A stretch of 64,000 nucleotides of DNA from Ascarosepion bandense. Taxonomy: Eukaryota > Mollusca > Cephalopoda > Sepiida > Sepiidae. The translations under genes and the position numbers were made by a program. The stretch is from the NCBI GenBank assembly GCA_037127315.1, contig JBBBDQ010001287.1, forward strand, positions 5,012,501-5,076,500, read 5' to 3'. The notes beneath the pieces were generated by a model. It ran no database searches. It had not been told where the DNA came from and saw only the letters and a program-made list of their open reading frames with translations. Shown here piece after piece: positions 33,701 to 48,000 of this stretch; within the stretch, counting starts at the first letter, position 1, and each line of letters begins with the position of its first letter.

Positions 33701-36250
33701 CAGTGGATATGCATGAAATGAACGGGAGTCAAGAAGATAGAAGTTGGCAAATGACGTTGCTTACAGTGACTGAAAAGACTAGATACAGTGGATATGCATG
33801 AAATGAACGGGAGTCAAGAAGATAGAAGATGGCAAATGACGTTGCTTACAATGAGAGAAAAGACAGGGTACAGTGGATATGGATGAAATGAACGGGAGTC
33901 AAGGAGATAGAAGATGGCAAATGACGTTGCTTACAATGAGAGAAAAGACTGGGTACAGTGGATATGCATGAAATGAACGGGAGTCAAGAAGATAGAAGAT
34001 GGCAAATGACGTTGCTTACAATGAGAGAAAAGACTGGGTACAGTGGATATGGATGAAATGAACGGGAGTCAAGGAGATAGAAGATGGCAAATGACGTTGC
34101 TTACAGTGACTGAAAAGACTGGGTACAGTGGATATGGATGAAATGAACGGGAGTCAAGAAGATAGAAGATGGCAAATGACGTTGCTTACATTGACTGAAA
34201 AGACTGGATACAGTGGATATGGATGAAATGAACGGGAGTCAAGAAGATAGAAGTTGGCAAATGACGTTGCTTACAGTGACTGAAAAGACTGGGTACAGTG
34301 GATATGGATGAAATGAACGGGAGTCAAGAAGATAGAAGATGGCAAATGACGTTGCTTACATTGACTGAAAAGACTGGATACAGTGGATATGGATGAAATG
34401 AACGGGAGTCAAGAAGATAGAAGTTGGCAAATGACGTTGCTTACAGTGACTGAAAAGACTGGGTACAGTGGATATGGATGAAATGAACGGGAGTCAAGAA
34501 GATAGAAGATGGCAAATGACGTTGCTTACAGTGACTGAAAAGACTGGGTACAGTGGATATGGATGAAATGAACGGGAGTCAAGGATATAGGAGATGGCAA
34601 ATGACGTTGCTTACAGTGACTGAAAAGACTGGGTACAGTGGATATGGATGAAATGAACGGGAGTCAAGGATATAGGAGATGGCAAATGACGTTGCTTACA
34701 GTGACTGAAAAGACTAGATACAGTGGATATGCATGAAATGAACGGGAGTCAAGAAGATAGAAGATGGCAAATGACGTTGCTTACAGTGACTGAAAAGATT
34801 GGGTACAGTGGATATGGATGAAATGAACGGGAGTCAAGAAGATAGAAGATGGCAAATGACGTTGCTTACAGTGACTGAAAAGACTGGGTACAGTGGATAT
34901 GGATGAAATGAACGGGAGTCAAGGATATAGGAGATGGCAAATGACGTTGCTTACAGTGACTGAAAAGACTGGGTACAGTGGATATGGATGAAATGATCGG
35001 GAGTCAAGAAGATAGAAGATGGCAAATGACGTTGCTTACAGTGACTGAAAAGACTGGGTACAGTGGATATGGATGAAATGAACGGGAGTCAAGAAGATAG
35101 AAGATGGCAAATGACGTTGCTTACAGTGACTGAAAAGACTGGGTACAGTGGATATGGATGAAATGAACGGGAGTCAAGAAGATAGAAGATGGCAAATGAC
35201 GTTGCTTACAGTGACTGAAAAGACTGGGTACAGTGGATATGGATGAAATGAACGGGAGTCAAGAAGATAGAAGATGGCAAATGACGTTGCTTACAGTGAC
35301 TGAAAAGACTGGGTACAGTGGATATGGATGAAATGAACGGGAGTCAAGGATATAGGAGATGGCAAATGACGTTGCTTACAGTGACTGAAAAGACTAGATA
35401 CAGTGGATATGCATGAAATGAACGGGAGTCAAGAAGATAGAAGATGGCAAATGACGTTGCTTACAGTGACTGAAAAGACTAGATACAGTGGATATGGATG
35501 AAATGAACGGGAGTCAAGAAGATAGAAGATGGCAAATGACGTTGCTTACAGTGACTGAAAAGACTAGATACAGTGGATATGGATGAAATGAACGGGAGTC
35601 AAGAAGATAGAAGATGGCAAATGACGTTGCTTACAGTGACTGAAAAGACTAGATACAGTGGATATGGATGAAATGAACGGGAGTCAAGAAGATAGAAGAT
35701 GGCAAATGACGTTGCTTACAGTGACTGAAAAGACTAGATGCAGTGGATATGGATGAAATGAACGGGAGTCAAGAAGATAGAAGATGGCAAATGACGTTGC
35801 TTACAGTGACTGAAAAGACTGGGTACAGTGGATATGGATGAAATGAACGGGAGTCAAGAAGATAGAAGATGGCAAATGACGTTGCTTACAGTGACTGAAA
35901 AGACTGGGTACAGTGGATATGGATGAAATGAATGGGAGTCAAGAAGATAGAAGATGCCAAATGACGTTGCTTACAGTGACTGAAAAGACTGGGTACAGTG
36001 GATATGGATGAAATGAACGGGAGTCAAGGATATAGGAGATGGCAAATGACGTTGCTTACAGTGACTGAAAAGACTGGGTACAGTGGATATGGATGAAATG
36101 AACGGGAGTCAAGGATATAGAAGATGGCAAATGACGTTGCTTACAGTGACTGAAAAGACTGGGTACAGTGGATATGGATGAAATGAACGGGAGTCAAGAA
36201 GATAGAAGATGGCAAATGACGTTGCTTACATTGACTGAAAAGACTGGATA
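30580..36250 (+). repeat. Duplicated 35-monomer block (2975-bp offset)
   Basis: Rare variants recur exactly 2975 bp apart: GACAGGG at 30888 and 33863, AGATGCAGTGG at 32761 and 35736, GATGCCAAATG at about 32979 and 35954. The matching copies span about 30580-33275 and 33560-36250 and differ by only a few substitutions. Confidence 0.9.
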
Positions 36251-37595
36251 CAGTGGATATGGGTGAAATGAACGGGAGTCAAGAAGATAGAAGATGGCAA
36301 ATGACGTTGCTTACAGTGACTGAAAAGACTGGATACAGTGGATATGCATGAAATGAACGGGAGTCAAGAAGATAGAAGATGGCAAATGACGTTGCTTACA
36401 GTGACTGAAAATACTGGGTACAGTGGATATGGATGAAATGAAGGGGCGTCAAGAAGATAGAAGATGGCAAATGACGTTGCTTACAGTGACTGAAAATACT
36501 GGGTACATTGGATATGGATGAAATGAACGGGAGTCAAGAAGATGGAAGCTGGCAAATGACGTTGCTTGCAGTGACGGAAAAGACTGGATGCAGTGGATAT
36601 GGATGAAATGAAGGGGAGTCAAGGAGATAGAAGATGGCAAATGACGTTGCTTACAGTGACTGAAAATACTGGGTACAGTGGATATGGATGAAATGAACGG
36701 GAGTCAAGAAGATAGAAGATGGCAAATGACGTTGCTTACAGTGACTGAAAATACTGGGTACATTGGATAGGGATGAAATGAACGGGAGTCAAGAAGATGG
36801 AAGCTGGCAAATGACGTTGCTTGCAGTGACGGAAAAGACTGGATGCAGTGGATATGGATGAAATGAAGGGGAGTCAAGGAGATAGAAGATGGCAAATGAC
36901 GTTGCTTACAGTGACTGAAAAGACTGGATACAGTGGATATGGATGAAATGAACGGGCGTCAAGAAGATAGAAGATGGCAAATGACGTTGCTTACATTGAC
37001 TGAAAAGACTGGGTACAGTGGATATGGATGAAATGAACGGGAGTCAAGGATATAGGAGATGGCAAATGACGTTGCTTACAGTGACTGAAAATACTGGGTA
37101 CAGTGGATATAGATGAAATGAAGGGGAGTCAAGGAGATAGAAGATGGCAAATGACGTTGCTTACAGTGACTGAAAAGACTGGATACAGTGGATATTGATG
37201 AAATGAACGGGAGTCAAGAAGATAGAAGATGGCAAATGACGTTGCTTACATTGACTGAAAAGCCTGGGTACAGTGGATATGCATGAAATGAACGGGAGTC
37301 AAGAAGATAGAAGATGGCAAATGACGTTGTTACAGTGACTGAAAATACTGGGTACAGTGGATATGGATGAAATGAACGGGAGTCAAGAAGATAGAAGATG
37401 GCAAATGACGTTGCTTACAGTGACTGAAAAGACTGGGTACAGTGGATATGCATGAAATGAACGGGAATCAAGAAGATAGAAGATGGCAAATGACGTTGCT
37501 TACAGTGACTGAAAAGACTGGATACAGTGGATATGGATGAAATGAACGGGAGTCAAGAAGATAGAAGATGGCAAATGACGTTGCTTACAGTGAGA

Positions 37596-39660
37596 GAAAA
37601 TCCTGGGTACAGTGAATATGGATGAAAGGATAAAAGATGAACGGGAGTCAAGAAGATAGAAGATAGCAAATGATGTTGCTTACAATGAGAGAAAAGACTG
37701 TGTAAAGTGGATATGGATGAAATGAAGGGGAGTCAAGGAAATATAAGATGGCAAATGACGTTGCTTACAGTGACTGAAAAGACTGGATACAGTGGATATG
37801 GACGAAATGAACGGGAGTCAAGAAGATAGAATTTGGCAAATGACGTTGCTTACATTGACTGAAAAGACTGGGTACAGTGGATGTGGATAAAATGATAAAA
37901 GATGAACGGGAGTCAAGAAGATGGAAGATGGCAAATGACGTTGCTTACAGTGAGAGAAAAGACTGGGTACAGTGGATATGGATGAAAGGATAAAAGATGA
38001 ACGGGAGTCAAGAAGATAGAAGATAGCAAATGACGTTGCTTACAATGAAAGAAAAGACTGTGTACAGTGGATATGGATGAAATGAAGGGGAGTCAAGGAG
38101 ATAGAAAATGGCAAATGACGTTCCTTACATTGACTGAAAAGACTGGGTACAGTGGATATGGATGAAATGAACGGGAGTCAAGAAGATAGAAGCTGGCAAA
38201 TGACGTTGCTTACAGTGACTGAAAAGACTGGGTACAGTGGATATGAATGAAATGAACGGGAGTCAAGAAGATAGAAGTTGGCAAATGACGTTGCTTACAG
38301 TGAGAGAAAAGACTGGGTACAGTGGATATGGATGAAATGATAAAAGATGAACGGGTGTCAAGAAGATAGAAGATGGCAAATGACGTTGCTTACAGTGAGA
38401 GAAAAGACTGGGTACAGTGGATATAGATGAAAGGATAAAAGATGAACGGAGTCAAAAATATGGAAGATGGCAAATGACGTTGTTTATAGTGAGAGAAAAG
38501 ACAGTGTACAGTGGATATGGCTGAAATGAACGGGAGTCAATAAGATAGAAGTTGACAAATGACGTTGCTTACAGGGAATGAAAAGACTGGGTACAGTGGA
38601 TATGGACGAAATGAACGGGAATCAAGAAGATAGAAGATAGCCAATGACGTTGCTTACACTGAGAGAAATGACTGGGTACAGTGAATATGAATGAAAGGAT
38701 AAAAGATGAACGGGAGTCAAGAAGATAGAAGATGGCAAATGACGTTGCTTACAGTGATTGAAAAGACTGGGTACAGTGGATATGGATGAAAGGATAAAAG
38801 ATGAACGGGAGTCAAGAAGATGGAAGATGGCAAATGACGTTGTTTATAGTGAGAGAAAAGACAATGTACAGTGGATATGGATGAAAGGATAAAAGATGAA
38901 CGGGAGTCAAGAAGATGGAAGATGGCAAATGACGTTGTTTATAGTGAGAGAAAAGACAGTGTACAGTGGATATGGATGAAAAGAAAGGGAGTCAATAAGA
39001 TAGAAGTTGACAAATGACGTTGCTTACAGTGAATGAAAAGACTGGGTACAGTGGATATGGAAGAAATGAACGGGAATCAAGAAGATAGAAGATAGCCAAT
39101 GACGTTGCTTACACTGAGAGAAAAGACTGGGTACAGTGAATATGAATGAAAGGATAAAAGATGAACGGGAGTCAAGAAGATGGAAGATGGCAAATGACGT
39201 TGTTTATAGTGAGAGAAAAGACAGTGTACAGTGGATATGGATGAAATGAACGGGAGTCAATAAGATAGAAGTTGACAAATGACGTTGCTTACAGTGAATG
39301 AAAAGACTGGGTACAGTGGATATGGACGAAATGAACGGGAATCAAGAAGATAGAAGATAGCCAATGACGTTGCTTACACTGAGAGAAAAGACAGTGTACA
39401 GTGGATATGGATGAAAGGATAAAAGATGAACGGGAGTCAAGAAGATGGAAGATGGCAAATGACGTTGCTTACAGTGAGAGAAAAGACTGGGTACAGTGGA
39501 TATGGATGAAAGGATAAAAGATGAACGGGAGTCAAGAAGAAAGAAGATGGCAAATGACGTTGCTTACAGTGAGAGAAAAGACAGTGTACAGTGGATATGG
39601 ATGAAAGGATAAAAGATGCAACGGGAGTCAAGAAGATGGAAGATGGCAAATGACGTTGCT
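37596..39660 (+). repeat. Mixed transition zone between 85-bp and 95-bp domains
   Basis: Short and long monomers alternate. Intermediate states appear, such as GTGAATGAAAAG, GATAGCCAATGACG and TAAGATAGAAGTTGAC, and the first TTGTTTATAGTGAGAG monomers occur from about 38480. Confidence 0.8.
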
Positions 39661-42600
39661 TACAGTGAGAGAAAAGACTGTGTACAGTGGATATGGATGA
39701 AAGGATAAAAGATGAACGGGAGTCAAGAAGATAGAAGATGGCAAATGACGTTGCTTACAGTGACTGAAATGACTGGGTACAGTGGATATGGATGAAAGGA
39801 TAAAAGATGAACGGGAGTCAAGAACATGGAAGATGGCAAATGACGTTGTTTATAGTGAGAGAAAAGACAGTTTACAGTGGATATGGATGAAAGGATAAAA
39901 GATGAACGGGAGTCAAGAAGATGGAAGATGGCAAATGACGTTGCTTACAGTGAGAGAAAAGACTGGGTACAGTGGATATGGATGAAAGGATAAAAGATGA
40001 ACGGGAGTCAGGAAGATGGAAGATGGCAAATGTCGTTGCTTACAGTGAGAGAAAAGACTGGGTACAGTGGATATGGATGAAATGAACGGGAGTCAATAAG
40101 GATAGAAGTTGACAAATGACGTTGCTTACAGTGAATGAAAAGACTGGGTACAGTGGATATGGATGAAATGAACGGGAATCAAGATGATAGAAGATAGCCA
40201 ATGACGTTGCTTACACTGAGAGAAAAGATTGGGTACAGTGAATATGAATGAAAGGATAAAAGATGAACGGGGGTCAAGAAGATAGTAGTTGGCAAATGAC
40301 GTTGCATACAGTGACTGAAAAGACTGGGTACAGTGGATATGCATGAAAGGATAAAAGATGAACGGGAGTCAAGAAAATAGAAGATGGCAAATGACGTTGC
40401 TTACAGTGAGAGAAAAGACTGGGTACAGTGGATATGGATGAAATGAACGGGAATCAAGAAGATAGAAGATAGCCAATGACGTTGCTTACACTGAGAGAAA
40501 AGACTGGGTACAGTGAATATGAATGAAAGGATAAAAGATGAGCGGGAGTCAAGAAGATAGAAGATGGCAAATGACGTTGCTTACAGTGACTGAAAAGACT
40601 GGGTACAGTGGATATGGATGAAAGGATAAAAGATGAACGGGAGTCAAGAAAATAGAAGATGGCAAATGACGCTGCTTACAGTGAGAGAAAAGACTGTGTA
40701 CAGTGGATATGGATGAAAGGATAAAAGATAAACGGGAGTCAAGAAGATGGAAGATGGCAAATGACGTTGCTTACAGTGACTGAAAAGACTGTGTACAGTG
40801 GATATGGATGAAAGGATAAAAGATGAACGGGAGTCAAGAAGATGGAAGATGGCAAATGACGTTGCTTACAGTGAGAGAAAAGACTGTGTACAATGGATAT
40901 GGATGAAAGGATAAAAGATGAACGGGAGTCAAGAAGATAGAAGATGGCAAATGACGTTGCTTACAGTGACTGAAATGACTGGGTACAGTGGATATGGATG
41001 AAAGGATAAAAGATGAACGGGAGTCAAGAACATGGAAGATGGCAAATGACGTTGTTTATAGTGAGAGAAAAGACAGTGTACAGTGGATATGGATGAAAGG
41101 ATAAAAGATGAACGGGAGTCAAGAAGATGGAAGATGGCAAATGACGTTGCTTACAGTGAGAGAAAAGACTGGGTACAGTGGATATGGATGAAAGGATAAA
41201 AGATGAACGGGAGTCAGGAAGATGGAAGATGGCAAATGTCGTTGCTTACAGTGAGAGAAAAGACTGGGTACAGTGGATATGGATGAAATGAACGGGAGTC
41301 AATTAGATAGAAGTTGACAAATGACGTTGCTTACAATGAATGAAAAGACTGGGTACAGTGGATATGGATGAAATGAACGGGAATCAAGATGATAGAAGAT
41401 AGCCAATGACGTTGCTTACACTGAGAGAAAAGATTGGGTACAGTGAATATGAATGAAAGGATAAAAGATCAACGGGAGTCAAGAAGATAGTAGTTGGCAA
41501 ATGACGTTGCATAAAGTGACTGAAAAGACTGGGTACAGTGGATATGCATGAAAGGATAAAAGATGAACGGGAGTCAAGAAAATAGAAGATGGCAAATGAC
41601 GTTGCTTACAGTGAGAGAAAAGACTGGGTACAGTGGATATGGATGAAATGAACGGGAATCAAGAAGATAGAAGATAGCCAATGACGTTGCTTACACTGAG
41701 AGAAAAGACTGGGTACAGTGAATATGAATGAAAGGATAAAAGATGAGCGGGAGTCAAGAAGATAGAAGATGGCAAATGACGTTGCTTACAGTGACTGAAA
41801 AGACTGGGTACAGTGGATATGGATGAAAGGATAAAAGATGAACGGGAGTCAAGAAAATAGGAGATGGCAAATGACGCTGCTTACAGTGAGAGAAAAGACT
41901 GTGTACAGTGGATATGGATGAAAGGATAAAAGATGAACGGGAGTCAAGAAGATGGAAGATGGCAAATGACGTTGCTTACAGTGACTGAATATACTGTGTA
42001 CAGTGGATATGGATGAAAGGATAAAAGATGAACGGGAGTCAAGAATATAGAAGATGGCAAATGACGTTGCTTACAGTGACTGAAAAGACTGTGTACAGTG
42101 GATATGGATGAAAGGATAAAAGATGAACGGGAGTCAAGAAAATAGAAGATGGCAAATGACGTTGCTTACAGTGAGAGAAAAGACTGTGTACAGTGGATAT
42201 GGATGAAAGGATAAAAGATGAACGGGATTCAAGAAGATGGAAGATGGCAAATGACGTTGCTTACAGTGAGAGAAAAGACTGTGTACAGTGGATGTGGATG
42301 AAAGGATAAAAGATGAACGGGAGTCAAGAAGATGGAAGATGGCAAATGCCGTTGCTTACAGTGAGAGAAAAGACTGTGTACAGTGGATATGGATGAAAGG
42401 ATAAAAGATGAACGGGAGTCAAGAAAATAGAAGATGGCAAATGACGTGGCTTACAGTGAGAGAAAAGACTGTGTACAGTGGATGTGGATGAAAGGATAAA
42501 AGATGAACGGGAGTCAAGAAGATGGAAGATGGCAAATGACGTTGCTTACAGTGACTGAAAAGACTGTGTACAGTGGATATGGATGAAAGGATAAAAGATG

Positions 42601-43399
42601 AACGGGAGTCAAGAAGATGGAAGATGGCAAATGACGTTGCTTACAGAGAGAGAAAAGACGGGGTACAGTGGATATTGATGAAAGAATAAAAGATGAACGG
42701 GAGTCAAGAAAATAGAAGATGGCAAATGACGTTGCTTACAGTGAGAGAAAAGACTGTGTACAGTGGATATGGATGAAAGGATAAAAGATGAACGGGAGTC
42801 AAGAAAATAGAAGATGGCAAATGACGTTGTTTATAGTGAGAGAAAAGACAGTGTACAGTGGATATAGATGAAAGGATAAAAGATGAACGGGAGTCAAGAA
42901 GATGGAAGATGACAAATGACGTTGTTTATAGTGAGAGAAAAGACAGTGTCCAGTGGATATGGATGAAAGGATAAAAGATGAACTGGAGTCAAGAAAATAG
43001 AAGATGGCAAATGACAATGCTTACATTGAGAGAAAAGACTGTGTACAGTGGATATGGATGAAAGGATAAAAGATGAACGGGAGTCAAGAAGATGGAAGAT
43101 GGCAAATGACGTTGCTTACAGTGAGAGAAAAGACTGTGTACAGTGAATATGGATGAAAGGATAAAAGATGAACGGGAGTCAAGAAGATGGAAGATGGCAA
43201 ATGACGTTGCTTAAAGTGAGAGAAAAGACAGTGTACAGTGAATTTGGATGAAAGGATAAAAGATGAACGGGAGTCAAGAAGATGCAAGATGGCAAATGAC
43301 GTTGTTTATAGTGAGAGAAAAAACAGTGTACAGTGAATATGGATGAAAGGATAAAAGTTGAACGGGAGTCAAGAAGATGGAAGATGGCAAATGACGTTG

Positions 43400-45075
43400 C
43401 TTACAGTGAGAGAAAACACTGTGTACAGTGGATATGGATGAAAGGATAAAAGATGAACGGGAGTCAAGAAGATGGAAGATTGCAAATGACGTTGCTTACA
43501 GTGAGAGAAAAGACACTGTACAGTGGATATAGATGAAAGGATAAAAGATGAACGGGAGTCAAGAAGATGGAAGATGACAAATGACGTTGCTTACAGTGAG
43601 AGAAAAGACTGTGTACAGTGGATATGGATGAAAGGATAAAAGATGAACGGGAGTCAAGAAGATGGAAGATGGCAAATGACGTTGCTTACAGTGAGAGAAA
43701 AGACAGTGTACAGTGAATATGGATGAAAGGATAAAAGATGAACGGGAGTCAAGAAGATGGAAGATGGCAAATGACGTTGTTTATAGTGAGAGAAAAGACA
43801 GTGTACAGTGAATATGGATGAAAGGATAAAAGATGAACGGGAGTGAAGAAGATGGAAGATGGCAAATGACGTTGTTTATAGTGAGAGAAAAGACAGTGTA
43901 CAGTGGATATGGATGAAGGGATAAAAGATGAACGGGAGTCAAGAAGATGGAAGATGACAAATGACGTTGCTTACAGTGAGAGAAAAGACTGTGTACAGTG
44001 GATATGGATGAAAGGTTAAAAGATGAACGGGAGTCAGGAAGATGGAAGATGGCAAATGACGTTGCTTACAGTGAGAGAAAAGACTGTGTACAGTGAATAT
44101 GGATGAAAGGATAAAAGATGAACGGGAGTCAAGAAGATGGAAGATGGCAAATGACGTTGCTTACAGTGAGAGAAAAGACAGTGTACAGTGAATATGGATG
44201 AAAGGATAAAAGATGAACGGGAGTCAAGAAGATGGAAGATGGCAAATGACGTTGTTTATAGTGAGAGAAAAGACAGTGTACAGTGGATATGGATGAAAGG
44301 ATAAAAGATGAACGGGAGTCAAGAAGATAGAAGATGGCAAATGACGTTGTTTATAGTGAGAGAAAAGACAGTGTCCAGTGGATATGGATGAAAGGATAAA
44401 AGATGAACTGGAGTCAAGAAAATAGAAGATGGCAAAAGACGTTGCTTACAGTGAGAGAAAAGACAGTGTACAGTGGATATGGATGAAAGGATAAAAGATG
44501 AACGGGAGTCAAGAAGATGGAAGATGGCAAATGACGTTGCTTACAGTGAGAGAAAAGACACTGTACAGTGGATATAGATGAAAGGATAAAAGATGAACGG
44601 GAGTCAAGAAGATGGAAGATGACAAATGACGTTGCTTACAGTGAGAGAAAAGATTGTGTACAGTGGATATGGATGAAAGGATAAAAGATGAACGGGAGTC
44701 AAGAAGATGGAAGATGGCAAATGACGTTGCTTACAGTGAGAGAAAAGACAGTGTACAGTGAATATGGATGAAAGGATAAAAGATGAACGGGAGTCAAGAA
44801 GATGGAAGATGGCAAATGACGTTGTTTATAGTGAGAGAAAAGACAGTGTACAGTGAATATGGATGAAAGGATAAAAGATGAACGGGAGTCAAGAAGATGG
44901 AAGATGGCAAATGACGTTGTTTATAGTGAGAGAAAAGACAGTGTACAGTGGATATGGATGAAGGGATAAAAGATGAACGGGAGTCAAGAAGATGGAAGAT
45001 GACAAATGACGTTGCTTACAGTGAGAGAAAAGACTGTGTACAGTGGATATGGATGAAAGGTTAAAAGATGAACGG
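43400..45075 (+). repeat. Duplicated 11-monomer block (1045-bp offset)
   Basis: Rare variants GGATGAAGGG (43911/44956) and AAAGGTTAAA (44011/45056) are exactly 1045 bp apart, which is 11 times 95. Confidence 0.85.
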
Positions 45076-48000
45076 GATTCAGGAAGATGGTAGATGGCAA
45101 ATGACGTTGTTTATAGTGAGAGAAAAGACAGTGTACAGTGGATATGGATGAAAGGATAAAAGATGAACGGGAGTCAAGAAGATAGAAGATGGCAAATTAC
45201 GTTGCTTACAGTGACTGAAATGACTGGGTACAGTGGATATGGATGAAAGGATAAAAGATGAACGGGAGTCAAGAACATGGAAGATGGCAAATGACGTCGT
45301 TTATAGTGAGAGAAAAGACAGTGTACAGTGGATATGGATGAAAGGATAAAAGATGAACGGGAGTCAAGAAGATGGAAGATGGCAAATGACGTTGCTTACA
45401 GTGAGAGAAAAGACTGGGTACAGTGGATATGGATGAAAGGATAAAAGATGAACGGGAGTCAAGAAGATGGAAGATGGCAAATGTCGTTGCTTACAGTGAG
45501 AGAAAAGATTGGGTACAGTGGATATGGATGAAATGAACGGGAGTCAAGATGATAGAAGATAGCCAATGACGTTGCTTACACTGAGAGAAAAGACTGGGTA
45601 CAGTGAATATGAATGAAAGGATAAAAGATGAACGGGATTCAAGAAGATAGAAGATGGCAAAGGACGTTGCATACAGTGACTGAAAAGACTGGGTACAGTG
45701 GATATGCATGAAAGGATAAAAGATGAACGGGAGTCAAGAAAACAGAAGATGGCAAATGACGTTGCTTACAGTGAGAGAAAAGACTGGGTACAGTGGATAT
45801 GGATGAAATGAACGGGAATCAAGAAGATAGAAGATGGCAAATGACGTTGCTTACAGTGAGAGAAAAGACTGTGTACAGGGGATATGGATGAAAGGATAAA
45901 AGATGAACGGGAGTCAAGAAGATGGAAGATGGCAAATGACGTTGCTTACAGTGAGAGAAAAGACAGTGTACAGTGGATATGGATGAAAGGATAATAGATG
46001 AACGGGAGTCAAGAAAATAGAAGATGGCAAATGACGTTGCTTACAGTGAGATAAAAGACTGTGTACAGTGGATATGGATGAAAGGATAAAAGATGAACGG
46101 GAGTCAAGAAGATGGAAGATGGCAAATGACGTTGCTTACAGTGAGAGAAAAGAGAGTGTACAGTGGATATGGATGAAAGGATAAAAGATGAACGGGAGTC
46201 AAGAAAATAGAAGATGGCAAATGACGTTGCTTATAGTGAGAGAAAAGACAGTGTACAGTGGATATGGATGAAAGGATAAAAGATGAACGGGAGTCAAGAA
46301 GATGGAAGATGACAAATGACGTTGTTTATAGTGAGAGAAAAGACAGTGTCCAGTGGATATGGATGAAAGGATAAAAGATGAACTGGAGTCAAGAAAATAG
46401 AAGATGGCAAATGACGTTGCTTACAGTGAGAGAAAAGACTGTGTACAGTGGATATGGATGAAAGGATAAAAGATGAACGGGAGTCAAGAAGATGGAAGAT
46501 GGCAAATGACGTTGCTTACAGTGAGAGAAAAGACTGTGTACAGTGGATATGGATGAAAGGATAAAAGGTGAACGGGAGTCAAGAAGATGGAAGATGGCAA
46601 ATGACGTTGCTTACAGTGAGAGAAAAGACTGTGCAAAGTGAATATGGATGAAAGGATAAAAGATGAACGGGAGTCAAGAAGATGGAAGATGGTAAATGAC
46701 GTTGCTTACAGTGAGAGAAAAGACAGTGTACAGTGAATATGGATGAAAGGATAAAAGATGAACGGGAGTCAAGAAGATGGAAGATGGCAAATGACGTTGT
46801 TTACAGTGAGAGAAAAGACAGTGTACAGTGAATATGGATGAAAGGATAAAAGTTGAACGGGAGTCAAGAAGATGGAAGATGGCAAATGACGTTGCTTACA
46901 GTGAGAGAAAAGACTGTGTACAGTGGATATGGATGAAAGGAGAAAAGATGAACGGGAGTCAAGAAGATGGAAGATGGCAAATGACGTTGCTTACAGTGAG
47001 AGAAAAGACAGTGTACAGTGGATATAGATGAAAGGATAAAAGATGAACGGGAGTCAAGAAAATGGAAGATGACAAATGACGTTGCTTACAGTGAGAGAAA
47101 AGACTGTGTACAGTGGATATGGATGAAAGGATAAAAGATGAACGGGAGTCAAGAAGATGGAAGATGGCAAATGACGTTTCTTACAGTGAGAGAAAAGACT
47201 GTGTACAGTGAATATGGATGAAAGGATAAAAGATGAACGGGAGTCAAGAAGATGGAAGATGGCAAATGACGTTGCTTACAGTGAGAGAAAAGACAGTGTA
47301 CAGTGAATATGGATGAAAGGATAAAAGATGAACGGGAGTCAAGAAGATGGAAGATGGAAAATGACGTTGTTTATAGTGAGAGAAAAGACAGTGTACAGTG
47401 AATATGGATGAAAGGATAAAAGATGAACGGGAGTCAAGAAGATGGAAGATGGCAAATGACGTTGTTTATAGTGAGAGAAAAGACAGTGTACAGTGGATAT
47501 GGATGAAAGGATAAAAGATGAACGGGAGTCAAGAAGATGGAAGATGACAAATGACGTTGCTTACAGTGAGAGAAAAGACTGTGTACAGTGGATATGGATG
47601 AAAGGATAAAAGATGAACGGGAGTCAAGAAGATGGGAGATGGCAAATGACGTTGCTTACAGTGAGAGAAAAGACAGTGTACAGTGAATATGGATGAAAGG
47701 ATAAAAGATGAACGGGAGTCAAGAAGATGGAAGATGGCAAATGACGTTGTTTATAGTGAGAGAAAAGACAGTGTACAGTGGATATGGATGAAAGGATAAA
47801 AGATGAACGGGAGTCAAGAAGATAGAAGATGGCAAATGACGTTGTTTATAGTGAGAGAAAAGACAGTGTCCAGTGGATATGGATGAAAGGATAAAAGATG
47901 AACTGGAGTCAAGAAAATAGAAGATGGCAAATGACGTTGCTTACAGTGAGAGAAAAGACAGTGTACAGTGGATATGGATGAAAGGATAAAAGATGAACGG

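Larger units (their letters stand above)
18361..37595 (+). repeat. 85-bp monomer domain of the satellite
   Basis: It is almost entirely 85-bp monomers with GATAGAAG and GTGACTGAAAAGACTGGG or GGATAC. Variants recur in patches: TTACATTGACTG against TTACAGTGACTG, ATATGCATG against ATATGGATG, AACGGGCGTC, and GGATATAGGAG. One isolated 95-bp monomer sits at about 24520-24620. A low-quality stretch occupies about 27815-30780. Confidence 0.9.
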
